A stretch of 64,000 nucleotides of DNA from the NCBI GenBank assembly GCA_016716275.1, contig JADJWR010000001.1, forward strand, positions 372,001 to 436,000, read 5' to 3'. This DNA comes from Burkholderiales bacterium (lineage in GTDB: Bacteria; Pseudomonadota; Gammaproteobacteria; Burkholderiales; Burkholderiaceae_F). Below the pieces are notes generated by a model, which did not search any database, was not told the DNA's origin, and worked only from the letters and a program-made list of their open reading frames with translations. Shown here in pieces: positions 28,669 through 36,922 of the stretch; position 1 is the first letter of the stretch; each line of letters begins with the position of its first letter. Made by a program: the position numbers and the translations under genes.

Positions 28669-30864
28669 TCACGGCGTGCCGAGGAAGAGGTAGACGTTCC
28701 ACGCCCCGCTGGTCGAGTAGCCGTAGCCGAGGTAGACCGGGCCGAGCGGCGTTTCGCCGCCGAGGTACAGGGTGGTCGAGTTGAGCAGCCCCTTGCGGTT
28801 GGTCTCGGTGAACGCCTCGCCCCGGTAGGCAGCTTCCAGCGCCAGGCCGAGCCGCATGTCGCCGCGCAGCCCGATCGGGAAGGTGCCGATGATCCGCTCG
28901 GCGCGAAGCTGCGCGTAGGACACGTCGTCGCCGGCGAGCTGGCCCTGGGCGAAGGCCGACATGTTTAGGAAGCCGCCGAGCGTTGCCGCATCGAAGAACG
29001 GCAGGTGCCCGTTCGGCGAGCCGGTGTAGGAGACTTCGGCGCCCAGCACATAGCTGCCGATCGCGTGCGCGATCGCTGCCTGTGCGTCGAGCCGGCTGAA
29101 GTCCTCGTCCGACGAGTGGAAATACCTGAGCTTCGTAGCCCAGCCGGCGCTGGGGAAGTACAGGCGGTTGAACTGGTCGAACTCCAGGGTGGCGAACGCG
29201 CCTCCGTACCAGGTCTCGACCGACGGGAAGAAGGGCAGCCCGGTGGAGAGCGACGCCGTCAGCTTCCTCGTCGCCCAGCCGGCACGTACCTGGCCGAGCC
29301 GGCCGACGTTGACGCCGCCCGCGACCTCGGCCCTTAGCGTGGTTACGTCGTACTCGGCGATCTTGAGGTCGTCCTGGTAGATCGAGGCGAGCCGCCGCTC
29401 GAAGCCGGCGATCGGCTCGACGAAGAAGCGCTGCTTCGCGTCCAGCGGCTGGTAGAACTCGACGCCTGCGCCAAAGGTGCTGCCGATCTGGCCGAGCAGC
29501 AGCAGTTCACCGCCGAGGCGGTTCAGCCAGGTCTTCTGGTAGCCGAGCCGCAGGTCGAACGACGAACCCTGGTCGGCCAGTTCGAGATTCACGCCCAGGC
29601 GCAGGTAATTCGGCCCCCAGCTCTTCTCCACCGGTGTCACGCGCAGGATGTTGCGATCGCGGGTGCGCAGCAGGGTGTAGTCGACACTCTCGAACCAGCC
29701 GTCGCCGAATATGCGCAGCAGGTCCTCGTCGAGCCGGTCGGTGTCCAGTGGCGCGTCGACCGGCTGCCGGATGTGCTGCGCGACGGTCTCGGGATTGACG
29801 TTCTTCAGGCCGGCAATCTCGATCTCGTCGACGCGCGGCGCGCGCCTGTTGGCGGGGGCGGCGAAACGGCTCCACCACAGCGCGTACTCGCGCTCGCCGA
29901 CCGACAGCGCCTGCAGGCGGTCCGCCACGGCTTGCGCCGCCGCCCGGCCGCGGTCGGCGGCCTCCTCGTGCCTGTCGAAGTCGCCGGCCGTGATGTCGCC
30001 CAGGTCCGGCTTGATGTAGATGTCGGTCGGCTTCAGGGTGGCGAGCGACTGGGCGACGTTCTGCTCGGTGAGGATGTTCACCATCTGCGCCGAGACGCTG
30101 AGCAGCGAGCCGATCTCCTGCGGCTTGAGCAGCGGCGAGCCGACGTTCACCGCGATCACCACCTCGGCGTCGCACCGTTCGCGCACCTCGCCGATCGGCA
30201 CGTTGTCGACCAGGCCGCCGTCGACCAGCTTGCGGCCGTCGTACTCGAGCGGCGACAGCAGCCCGGGCACCGACATGCTGGCGCGCATCGCCATCGTCAG
30301 GCTGCCGTCGCGGAACACCACCCGTTCGCCGGTGCCGATGTCGGTGGCGATCAGCGACACCGGCAGCGGCAGCTGCTGCATCTCCGGCTCGCCGAGATTG
30401 GCATGGACCAGCGAGTTGAAGAACAGCTTGATCTTCTGGCCGAGCACGACGCCCGACGGGTACTGCAGGCCGCGGTCATTCAGGCCGGTCTCGGACGCCG
30501 GCAGGAAGCGCTGCGACAGCCGCCGGTTGCGGTAAGCCAGTTCCGAGAACTCCGGGTTGTCCTGGAACATGTCGCGCCAGTTGGCCTTCGACATCTCGAT
30601 GCGCATCTGCGCCGGCGACATGCCGGCGGCCCAGGCGCCGGCCACCAGCGCCCCCATGCTGGTGCCGGCGATGCAATCGACCCGCACGCGGCTCTTCTCC
30701 AGCACCTCGAGCACGCCGATGTGCGCCGCGCCGCGGGCACCGCCGCCGCCGAGCACCAGGCCGACGCGCGGCCGCTCGGAAGTCTCGGCGGCCTGGGCGG
30801 CGGCGGCCGCGGCCGCCAGCAGGCCGACGGCGGCCGTGCGCAGGTGGCGGCTGAGTATCACCAT
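28669..30864 (-). CDS. PlpD-like patatin phospholipase with POTRA and beta-barrel (type Vd secretion)
   Basis: Secreted or surface lipase of the type Vd autotransporter class. The 731-residue product has a signal peptide (to about 26), a patatin domain with oxyanion loop GGGGARG (39-45), nucleophile S69 in GTSMG and catalytic D215 in VDGG, then one POTRA-like domain (about 340-420, RVDEIEIAGLKNVNPETVAQHI) and a C-terminal Omp85-type 16-strand-like barrel ending in an aromatic-rich strand (WNVYLFLGTP). Family knowledge predicts phospholipase A activity; the substrate is unknown. It lies 71 bp downstream of the RubisCO-like/cupin pair on the same strand, so co-transcription is possible. Confidence 0.9.
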   Translation of the reverse strand: MVILSRHLRTAAVGLLAAAAAAAQAAETSERPRVGLVLGGGGARGAAHIGVLEVLEKSRVRVDCIAGTSMGALVAGAWAAGMSPAQMRIEMSKANWRDMFQDNPEFSELAYRNRRLSQRFLPASETGLNDRGLQYPSGVVLGQKIKLFFNSLVHANLGEPEMQQLPLPVSLIATDIGTGERVVFRDGSLTMAMRASMSVPGLLSPLEYDGRKLVDGGLVDNVPIGEVRERCDAEVVIAVNVGSPLLKPQEIGSLLSVSAQMVNILTEQNVAQSLATLKPTDIYIKPDLGDITAGDFDRHEEAADRGRAAAQAVADRLQALSVGEREYALWWSRFAAPANRRAPRVDEIEIAGLKNVNPETVAQHIRQPVDAPLDTDRLDEDLLRIFGDGWFESVDYTLLRTRDRNILRVTPVEKSWGPNYLRLGVNLELADQGSSFDLRLGYQKTWLNRLGGELLLLGQIGSTFGAGVEFYQPLDAKQRFFVEPIAGFERRLASIYQDDLKIAEYDVTTLRAEVAGGVNVGRLGQVRAGWATRKLTASLSTGLPFFPSVETWYGGAFATLEFDQFNRLYFPSAGWATKLRYFHSSDEDFSRLDAQAAIAHAIGSYVLGAEVSYTGSPNGHLPFFDAATLGGFLNMSAFAQGQLAGDDVSYAQLRAERIIGTFPIGLRGDMRLGLALEAAYRGEAFTETNRKGLLNSTTLYLGGETPLGPVYLGYGYSTSGAWNVYLFLGTP

Positions 30865-30935
30865 CGTCGTCTGGTCGGTCTGCTCGATGCCGTGGGGCCG
30901 TGCGCAACGCCGCGTCGGTGCCGGGCTTCGTGCGG

Positions 30936-31364
30936 CTAGCTGCCGGTGAGCCGTGTCGACTCTTCGGCGGCGGGCAACTGCGGCCGGTCGCGCGTCCTGC
31001 TCACCAGGCAGAGGAAGCCGAGCGCGGAATCGTCGTCGGCGCGGAACTGGTGCCAGGTCAGCGGGTCGATCGTCACCAGGTCGTGCTCGGCCACCGGCTG
31101 CTCGGAGTCACCCAGCCGCACGGTGCCGCGGCCGCGCAGGACAAGCACCGCGTGCGTGTGCCGGTGCCGCTCCAGCGTCGAGTAGCCGCCGGGGGCGATC
31201 TCGAAGTAGCGCAGCTCGCAGTCCTGGTCCGGCTGGGCAAAGAGCACCTGCCGCGTGATGTCGCGGAACGGCGCGCTGCCTTCCTCCTTGTAGCGCAGCC
31301 GCTCGACCTCGGCCCAGCCGAAGTCGCCGGAGGCCTGCGGCGAGAAACGCCGCACGCCGCTCAT
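30936..31364 (-). CDS. Cupin-2 protein, candidate methylthioxylulose-5-phosphate methylsulfurylase
   Basis: A single-domain cupin of 142 residues. Metal ligands fit the cupin motifs: E65, H67, H69 and H71 region in STLERHRHTHAVLVLRG, and H105 in DPLTWHQFRA. It overlaps the upstream RubisCO-like gene by 4 bp (ATGA), so the two are translated together. In Rhodospirillum rubrum a RubisCO-like protein and a neighbouring cupin act in succession in the MTA-isoprenoid shunt, the cupin releasing methanethiol from 1-methylthio-D-xylulose 5-phosphate to give DXP. The context suggests the same step here, but residues alone do not prove it. Confidence 0.8.
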   Translation of the reverse strand: MSGVRRFSPQASGDFGWAEVERLRYKEEGSAPFRDITRQVLFAQPDQDCELRYFEIAPGGYSTLERHRHTHAVLVLRGRGTVRLGDSEQPVAEHDLVTIDPLTWHQFRADDDSALGFLCLVSRTRDRPQLPAAEESTRLTGS

Positions 31365-32473
31365 GGCGTGGCCTCGCCCACCGCCGCCACCGCCTCGACG
31401 AAGGCGCGGCTGCGCTCGGCCAGCCGCTCGCGTGCCACCAGCAGCGAGCCGCCGATCAGCAACATGCTGTCGGCGCCGTACTCACGCTTCAGCTCCGGCA
31501 CGCGCTCGACCGACATGCCGCCGGCGGGAACCGGCAGCGCGGGACGCAGGCCGTGCCACGGCGCGCGATTGTTGCGGGCGATGTCCTGGCAGGTCGCGGC
31601 GGGATAGGTGAAGCGGCCACCGTGGTTGGGGAAGATCACCGCGTCGGCGCCGAACAGCCGGAACAGCTTGCCGAGCAGTGCCGGCGCCGCGATGCGCGCG
31701 ATGCCACCAAGGGCGGGATGGGCGATGAAAGCGAGGTCGGGATGCTCCCGACGCAGCGCACTGAAGGTCGCCACGCCGCAGACCAAGGGCGCGACCAGGA
31801 ACGCGGCAATGCCGTGCGACCGAGCCAGCTCGATCTGGCGTTGCATCTGCGTGTGCGTGCCGTACAGGCTCGGCGCGTACACCGCGCGGTGGCCGGCTGC
31901 GGCGTTTGCCTCCCGGACCGCGCGCTGGCAGGCCGCCACCCGCTGCGGGAACGGTGCAGAGCGCTGGTTGGCCCAGCCGTGGTCGTCCTTGATGAGGTCG
32001 ATTCCGGCCTGCGCAAAGCTGCGGCAAAGTCCGGCCAGGTGATCCGCCGTCGAGCCGATCGGCTTCAGTGCCGTGCAGGTCAGCGGCCGGCCGAACGCGG
32101 CCGTCAGTCGGCGCAAGCCGTCGATGCCGAGGTTCGGCCCGCCGAAGGCCTGCGCCGTCGAGGAGGGAAACTCGATGTCGACCAGTTCGACGTCCGCCTG
32201 CAACGAACAGTTGCCGAACAGCATGTTCATCAGCTGGCCGGCATCGTCACAGACGGTCTCCGCCGCGAGCCGCAGGTGGGCGAGACTGGTGCCGTCGGCC
32301 TGCCGTTCGATCCGCTCGACCCCGGCGAGCACGTCATCGAGCACGCGCCGGTCGATCACCGCCTCCGGCGGCATCTCGATGCTTTGCTCGATGGCGAGCA
32401 GCCGCGCCCGCTGGGCGGCCTGCTCCGGCGCGACCCGCAGCCGGTAGACGACGTCGATCCGTGGTCCGGTCAT
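31361..32473 (-). CDS. RubisCO-like protein (form IV)
   Basis: Homologue of the RubisCO large subunit without the full carboxylase active site. The 370-residue product retains K137 in TCTALKPIG (counterpart of the first catalytic lysine) and K162-D163-D164 in DLIKDDHGWANQ (carbamylated lysine and Mg ligands). The late phosphate loop is altered (MLLIGGSLL, with no GGGxxGHP), and it is shorter than true RubisCO (about 470). Form IV proteins catalyse enolase or isomerase reactions on methylthioribulose phosphates, or act on other sugar acids. The overlapping cupin gene favours a methylthioribulose-1-phosphate isomerase of the MTA-isoprenoid shunt. ATG 32482 is an alternative start; neither has a clear ribosome-binding site. 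Confidence 0.88.
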   Translation of the reverse strand: MTGPRIDVVYRLRVAPEQAAQRARLLAIEQSIEMPPEAVIDRRVLDDVLAGVERIERQADGTSLAHLRLAAETVCDDAGQLMNMLFGNCSLQADVELVDIEFPSSTAQAFGGPNLGIDGLRRLTAAFGRPLTCTALKPIGSTADHLAGLCRSFAQAGIDLIKDDHGWANQRSAPFPQRVAACQRAVREANAAAGHRAVYAPSLYGTHTQMQRQIELARSHGIAAFLVAPLVCGVATFSALRREHPDLAFIAHPALGGIARIAAPALLGKLFRLFGADAVIFPNHGGRFTYPAATCQDIARNNRAPWHGLRPALPVPAGGMSVERVPELKREYGADSMLLIGGSLLVARERLAERSRAFVEAVAAVGEATP

Positions 32474-32656
32474 GCTGCGCATTTTACGTAGCAGCGCCTT
32501 CGCTTCCCGGCAGCGGCCGCTTCGCTCCCGGCCGGTCGCTATGATCCGTGCCCTGCGGCAATTCCGTATCCGGCACGCATGGCGCCGACCGGGCGGGAAC
32601 GGCGGCGGCGACAAGGAACTGGGCAGACCGGAAAGCGAAGTGGTCGACAAGCACCC

Positions 32657-34270
32657 ATGGACTGGACTGGCCTGATGTTCAAGCGATTCCGTTTGCCGGC
32701 TTTCGCGCTTGCGCTGCTCCTGCTGATGGCTGGCGCTGTCGGGGCGGCCTCGCCGGCACCCGAGCCGGCGACGCTGACCGTCCTGAACCGCGAAGTGATC
32801 ACCATGCGCGGCATGGTCGCTGGCGCCACACCGGCAAGACGGGTCGAGCAGGCGCGTGCGCGTATTCGGGAGATACGGCCGGCCGACATCGACGATCCGA
32901 TCACCATCGTGGCCGCCCAGCTCGGCGAGGCCCACGGCGTGCAGTTTTTCCTCGGAGCGCGGTTGCTGTTCTCGGCGATGGAAGACGACGTCGATCCGGA
33001 GTCGCAGCAGAGCTTCGACGCGCTCGTCAAGCAGACCCAGGAACGGCTGGAGGCAGTGCGCGCGGCCTGGCATCAGACGCAGGACCGTCCGCTGCTGTTG
33101 CGTAGTCTGCTGGTCTCCGCGATCGGCACGGCGGTGTTCCTGCTGCTGGTCTGGACGGCTTACCGCGGTGGCCTCTGGGTGCTGAAGTGGCTGCAGCAGT
33201 GGCGCGACCGCATGGCGGCCAGGTATCAGCACGTCGATCTGGGCGAGTTCGTCGCCCGGGTCGTGGTGGGCATCCTGCAGCTGGTGCAATGGCTGCTCAT
33301 CGCCGCGCTCAGCTACGCGTGGATACGCTTTCTGCTCGGCAACTTCGTGGTGACGGCGCCGGTGGCCGATGGGCTCGACCGCTGGCTCTGGGAGAAGCTG
33401 GTCTGGCTCGTCGATGGCTTCTTCCACAGCCTGCCCGGGGTAGTCACCATCGTCATCATCCTGGCGATCACGCGGGCCATCGCCGATGCGGTCGGCTACC
33501 TGCTCGATGCGATCCACCAGGGCCGGCTCAAGCTGCCGCTGGTGCATCCGGAAACGACCACCGCGACGCGCCGCATCCTCAGCCTCCTGGTCTGGGGGCT
33601 CGGCATTGCCGTGGCCTACCCTTACCTGCCGGGCTCCGAGAGTGACGCGTTCAAGGGCCTGTCGGTGCTGTTCGGCCTGATGCTGACGCTCGGCTCGACC
33701 AGCCTGGTCGCGCAGGCGATGAGCGGGCTGGTGATCGTCTACTCGCGGGCGCTGCGCAAGGGCGACTTCGTCGAGGTCGGCGAGGTGCAGGGCGTGGTGA
33801 CCGAGGTGGCGTCGCTGGCGACCAAGATCGTCAACGTGCGCAACGAGGAGATCACGATCCCCAACTCGGTGCTGATTTCGAGCCCGATCCGCAACTACTC
33901 CAAGCTGGCCGGCACCCAGGGCACCTTGTTGACGGCGAAGGTGACGATCGGCTACGACGCGCCGTGGCGGCAGGTGCATGCGCTGCTGATCGAGGCAGCC
34001 GGCAAGACACCCTCGGTCCGGCAGTCGCCGGCGCCTTTCGTCTACCAGCGGGCGCTGTCGGACTTCTACGTCGAGTACGAGCTTTACGTGAGCATCGACC
34101 GGCCGCTGGAGCGCATTCCGATCCTCTCCGCGCTGCACGCCAACATCCAGGACGCCTTCAACGAGCACGGCGTGCAGATCATGTCGCCGCACTTCTTCGC
34201 CCAGCCGGCGAACGCGGTGGTGGTGCCGAGGCCGCAGTGGTTCGCGCCGCCGGCGCAGCCGCCGGAATGA
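32657..34270 (+). CDS. MscS-family mechanosensitive channel with signal peptide and extra membrane helices
   Basis: Osmotic safety valve of the MscS superfamily. The 537-residue product has an N-terminal signal-like helix, a periplasmic domain of about 100 residues, several membrane helices, and the MscS pore helix plus beta-domain (SVLFGLMLTLGSTSLVAQAMSG; RKGDFVEVGEVQGVVTEV; ITIPNSVLISSPIRNYS). A long C-terminal alpha/beta domain follows. ATG 32657 is used; ATG 32675 is possible. It is divergent from the RubisCO-like gene and is the first of three MscS-type genes within 7 kb. A 943-codon antisense ORF opposite it is a shadow. Confidence 0.92.
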   Translation: MDWTGLMFKRFRLPAFALALLLLMAGAVGAASPAPEPATLTVLNREVITMRGMVAGATPARRVEQARARIREIRPADIDDPITIVAAQLGEAHGVQFFLGARLLFSAMEDDVDPESQQSFDALVKQTQERLEAVRAAWHQTQDRPLLLRSLLVSAIGTAVFLLLVWTAYRGGLWVLKWLQQWRDRMAARYQHVDLGEFVARVVVGILQLVQWLLIAALSYAWIRFLLGNFVVTAPVADGLDRWLWEKLVWLVDGFFHSLPGVVTIVIILAITRAIADAVGYLLDAIHQGRLKLPLVHPETTTATRRILSLLVWGLGIAVAYPYLPGSESDAFKGLSVLFGLMLTLGSTSLVAQAMSGLVIVYSRALRKGDFVEVGEVQGVVTEVASLATKIVNVRNEEITIPNSVLISSPIRNYSKLAGTQGTLLTAKVTIGYDAPWRQVHALLIEAAGKTPSVRQSPAPFVYQRALSDFYVEYELYVSIDRPLERIPILSALHANIQDAFNEHGVQIMSPHFFAQPANAVVVPRPQWFAPPAQPPE

Positions 34271-34334
34271 GTCGGTCGCGCACCAGGGGACCTTCGTTCA
34301 ATCACGCAGTACAGACGCAGCACAAGGGGAAGAC

Positions 34335-35153
34335 ATGAACCTGAACTGGCAACAGATTTCCGAAACGGTCACCACGCAGCTGACGGCGTTCGGACTGAAG
34401 GCGGCCGGCGCGATCGCCGTCTGGATCGTCGGCCGCTACCTGATCGGCCTGGCGGTGCGGCTGGTGTCCGCCGCGCTGACCCGGCAGGAGGTCGACCCGA
34501 CCATCCTGCGCTACGTCGGCAACATCGTCACCGTCACCCTGAACATCATCCTGGTCATCGCGATCCTCGGCTACTTCGGGGTCGAGACGACGTCGTTCGC
34601 GGCGCTGATCGCCGCCGCCGGCATCGCCATCGGCGCGGCGTGGGCCGGGCTGCTGGCCAACTTCGCCGCCGGCGCCTTTCTGATCATCCTGCGGCCGTTC
34701 AAGGTCGGCGACTACGTCAAGGCGGGCGGCGTCGAAGGAACGGTGAAGGAGATCGGCCTTTTCGCCAGCACCATCTTGACGCCGGACAACGTCAGCACGT
34801 TCGTCGGCAACAACAAGATCTTCGGCGACACGATCTTCAACTATTCGGCGAGCGCCTACCGGCGCGTCGACCGGCTGGCGCAACTGGCGCATTCGGTCAA
34901 TCCGCAGGATGCGATCGCGCGCTTGAAGACGGCGCTCGCCGCCATCCCCAACGTCGAGAAGACGCCGGCTCCCGATGTGGAGATCGTCGACTTCAACGAG
35001 CGTGGCCCGGTGCTCGCGGTGCGGCCATACACCCACACCGACCACTACTGGCAGGTGTACTTCGACACCAACCGCGCGATCACCGAGACCTTCGGTGCCG
35101 CCGGCTACCCGGTGCCGGAGTCGCACGTCAATGTCCGCCACAAGGCCGTCTGA
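34335..35153 (+). CDS. mscS: Small-conductance mechanosensitive channel (MscS)
   Basis: Compact MscS of 272 residues, close to E. coli MscS in length. It has three N-terminal helices, the pore-lining helix FAALIAAAGIAIGAAWAGLLANFAAGAFLI, the beta domain FKVGDYVKAGGVEGTVKEIGLF and the C-terminal alpha/beta vestibule. ATG 34335 follows AAGGGGAAG. It is 64 bp after the larger MscS gene and 36 bp before the solute-binding protein, in the same direction, so the group probably shares a transcript. Confidence 0.94.
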   Translation: MNLNWQQISETVTTQLTAFGLKAAGAIAVWIVGRYLIGLAVRLVSAALTRQEVDPTILRYVGNIVTVTLNIILVIAILGYFGVETTSFAALIAAAGIAIGAAWAGLLANFAAGAFLIILRPFKVGDYVKAGGVEGTVKEIGLFASTILTPDNVSTFVGNNKIFGDTIFNYSASAYRRVDRLAQLAHSVNPQDAIARLKTALAAIPNVEKTPAPDVEIVDFNERGPVLAVRPYTHTDHYWQVYFDTNRAITETFGAAGYPVPESHVNVRHKAV

Positions 35154-35189
35154 GTGGCAGGCCGCATCGGTCATCCAGGGAGGCAGTCG

Positions 35190-36044
35190 ATGAAGTTGCG
35201 TTGGTTACTGGCCGCGGTTGCGGCCGCGGCGATCGCGGCGCCGGCGCTGGCGCAGCCTGCCGGCACGCTGAAGAAGATTGCCGACGCACGCAGCATTGCA
35301 CTGGGCTTCCGCCTCGACGCGGCGCCGTTTTCCTACCGCGGCAGCAACGGCGAGCCGACCGGCTACTCGGTCGACCTGTGCCGGCGCGTGGTGGTGGCCG
35401 TCGAGCGGGCGCTCGGCGTCGCCGGCCTCGAGGTCAAGTGGGTGCCGGTGACGCCGGAGAACCGGATCGCCGCGGTCACCGGCGGCGCGGTCGACCTGGA
35501 GTGCGGCGTGACCACGGTGACGCTGGGCCGGCAGGAGCAGGTCGACTTCTCCAGCCTGATCTTCGCCGAGGGCGGCAGCCTGCTGGTGCGCGCCGACGGC
35601 GGGCCGACGCGGCTGGCGGAACTGGCCGGCAGGACCATCGGCGTGATGGCTGCCACCACCACCGAGACGCGGCTGCGCGCAGCGCTGAAGGAGCGGCAGC
35701 TCGAGGCGCGGATCGTCAACGTCAAGGACGAGAACGACGGCGCGGCGGCGGTGATCGACGGGCGAATCGACGCCTTCGCCGGCGACCGGATGGTGCTGCT
35801 CGGCGTCGGCCTGCGCGCCGGCGGCGGCCAGGTGCTGTCGCTGGCGCAGGAGGACTTCTCCTTCGAGCCGTACGGTCTGATGATGCGACGCGATCCGGCG
35901 TTCCGGGTGGTGGTCAATCGGGCGCTGGCGCAGTTGTACGCCGGGCAGGGCATCGTCGAGATCTACGACCGCTGGTTCGGCAAGGTGGGCCGGCCGGGGC
36001 CGCTGCTGGCGGCGATGTACTACCTGAACGCGTTCTCGGAGTGA
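35190..36044 (+). CDS. Periplasmic amino-acid-type solute-binding protein (family 3)
   Basis: Two-lobed substrate-binding protein of the polar amino acid ABC type. The 284-residue product has a signal peptide (1-22, ending ALAQ), GFRLDAAPFSYRGSNGEPTGYSVDLC for lobe 1, the hinge signature VDLECGVTTVTLGRQEQVDFS and IGVMAATTTETRL in lobe 2. AGGGAGG precedes the ATG. No ABC permease or ATPase lies nearby, so it may serve a distant transporter or sense ligands in the periplasm. It is flanked by MscS-type channels and small lipoproteins. Confidence 0.88.
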   Translation: MKLRWLLAAVAAAAIAAPALAQPAGTLKKIADARSIALGFRLDAAPFSYRGSNGEPTGYSVDLCRRVVVAVERALGVAGLEVKWVPVTPENRIAAVTGGAVDLECGVTTVTLGRQEQVDFSSLIFAEGGSLLVRADGGPTRLAELAGRTIGVMAATTTETRLRAALKERQLEARIVNVKDENDGAAAVIDGRIDAFAGDRMVLLGVGLRAGGGQVLSLAQEDFSFEPYGLMMRRDPAFRVVVNRALAQLYAGQGIVEIYDRWFGKVGRPGPLLAAMYYLNAFSE

Positions 36045-36048
36045 CACG

Positions 36049-36483
36049 ATGCCGACGATCACCCGATCGCTGGCCTGGCTGCTGTCGGCATTCGCACTTC
36101 TGCTGTCGGCCTGCCAGAGCGTGGCGGTGAGCGAGGGGCCGAGCGGCCCCGGCGTGGTGCAGTCGATCCAGGAAACGCAGCGGACATCGACCACCGCCAA
36201 CGTGGTCGGCACGATCGGCGGAGCGGTCGTCGGCGGGTTGCTCGGCAGCACGATCGGCGGCGGCACCGGACAGACTATCGCCACGGCAGCCGGCAGCATC
36301 GGCGGCTCGATGGCCGGCAGCGCGGTAGCCTCCAAGGCCGGCGCCGAGACCGTGTGGGTGGTCAACATCCGTTTCGAGGACGGCATCGACCGCGCAGTGA
36401 CGGTGTCGCAAAGGCCGAACTACCGCCCGGGCGACAAAGTGCGCGTCGACAATGGCGGGGTCTTTCCGCTGGCGGCGAAGTAA
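36049..36483 (+). CDS. Glycine-zipper (SlyB/Pcp-type) outer-membrane lipoprotein
   Basis: Small lipoprotein of 144 residues: signal peptide with lipobox LLSAC (C22), then a glycine-zipper membrane-associating segment (TIGGAVVGGLLGSTIGGG and SIGGSMAGSAVAS) and a short C-terminal beta region (VNIRFEDGIDRAVTV). SlyB-type proteins stabilise the outer membrane under PhoPQ or cation stress in enterobacteria; the role here is inferred. It starts 4 bp after the solute-binding protein stop. Confidence 0.87.
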   Translation: MPTITRSLAWLLSAFALLLSACQSVAVSEGPSGPGVVQSIQETQRTSTTANVVGTIGGAVVGGLLGSTIGGGTGQTIATAAGSIGGSMAGSAVASKAGAETVWVVNIRFEDGIDRAVTVSQRPNYRPGDKVRVDNGGVFPLAAK

Positions 36484-36565
36484 CGCCGGGCGAAGCGGCT
36501 GTCCGCGGCCGGCAGGCGGTGGTCGTCGGCTGCTGGAGCTGCGATTTCCGAGGCCGGAGGGTGTC

Positions 36566-36922
36566 ATGCAACGCAGTTTTCTAGGCCTGGCTGTCGCCGC
36601 CGGATTGCTGGCCGGCGGCGCCGCAATGGCGGCCGGACTCGGTTTCCTCGCCGAGACGCCGATCAGCAGGTTCGACAAGGACGACCTGAAGCTGATGAAC
36701 GGTGCGGTCGACCGGGCGCTGACGACGGCCGAAGTCGGCACGCCGGTTCGCTGGGCCAATGACCGGACGTCGTCATCGGGCGAAGTGACGGCACAGCGGG
36801 AGTTCCAGCACGCGGGGCGACCGTGCCGCGAGCTGAAGGTCGTCAACCGCCACCGCCGGCTCGAGGCTTCCGGGGTCTACACCCTGTGCCGCGAAGACGG
36901 GCAGTGGAAGCTGTCGCAATAG
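36566..36922 (+). CDS. Small periplasmic protein resembling the 17-kDa surface antigen C-terminal domain
   Basis: Unknown function, 118 residues. Signal peptide of about 22 residues, then a segment with the pattern WANDRTSSSGEVTAQ, GRPCRELK and TLCREDGQWKLSQ, which I recognise as similar to the C-terminal domain of rickettsial 17-kDa-antigen-type proteins; the two cysteines may pair. It follows the glycine-zipper lipoprotein, and in the larger antigen family these two modules occur in one polypeptide. The stop shares a base with the GTG start of the next gene. Confidence 0.75.
   Translation: MQRSFLGLAVAAGLLAGGAAMAAGLGFLAETPISRFDKDDLKLMNGAVDRALTTAEVGTPVRWANDRTSSSGEVTAQREFQHAGRPCRELKVVNRHRRLEASGVYTLCREDGQWKLSQ

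Noticed and set aside
31361..32473. Functional CO2-fixing RubisCO
   Set aside because: Too short, with the phosphate-binding loops changed and no cbb neighbours; better called form IV.
31361..34192. 943-codon minus-strand ORF covering the RubisCO-like gene and the whole MscS gene opposite strand
   Set aside because: Only the part from 32473 to 31361 is protein-like; the rest is a low-complexity shadow of the MscS coding sequence caused by GC bias.
35190..36044. Start of an amino-acid ABC transporter operon
   Set aside because: No permease or ATPase follows; the next genes are lipoproteins and a channel.
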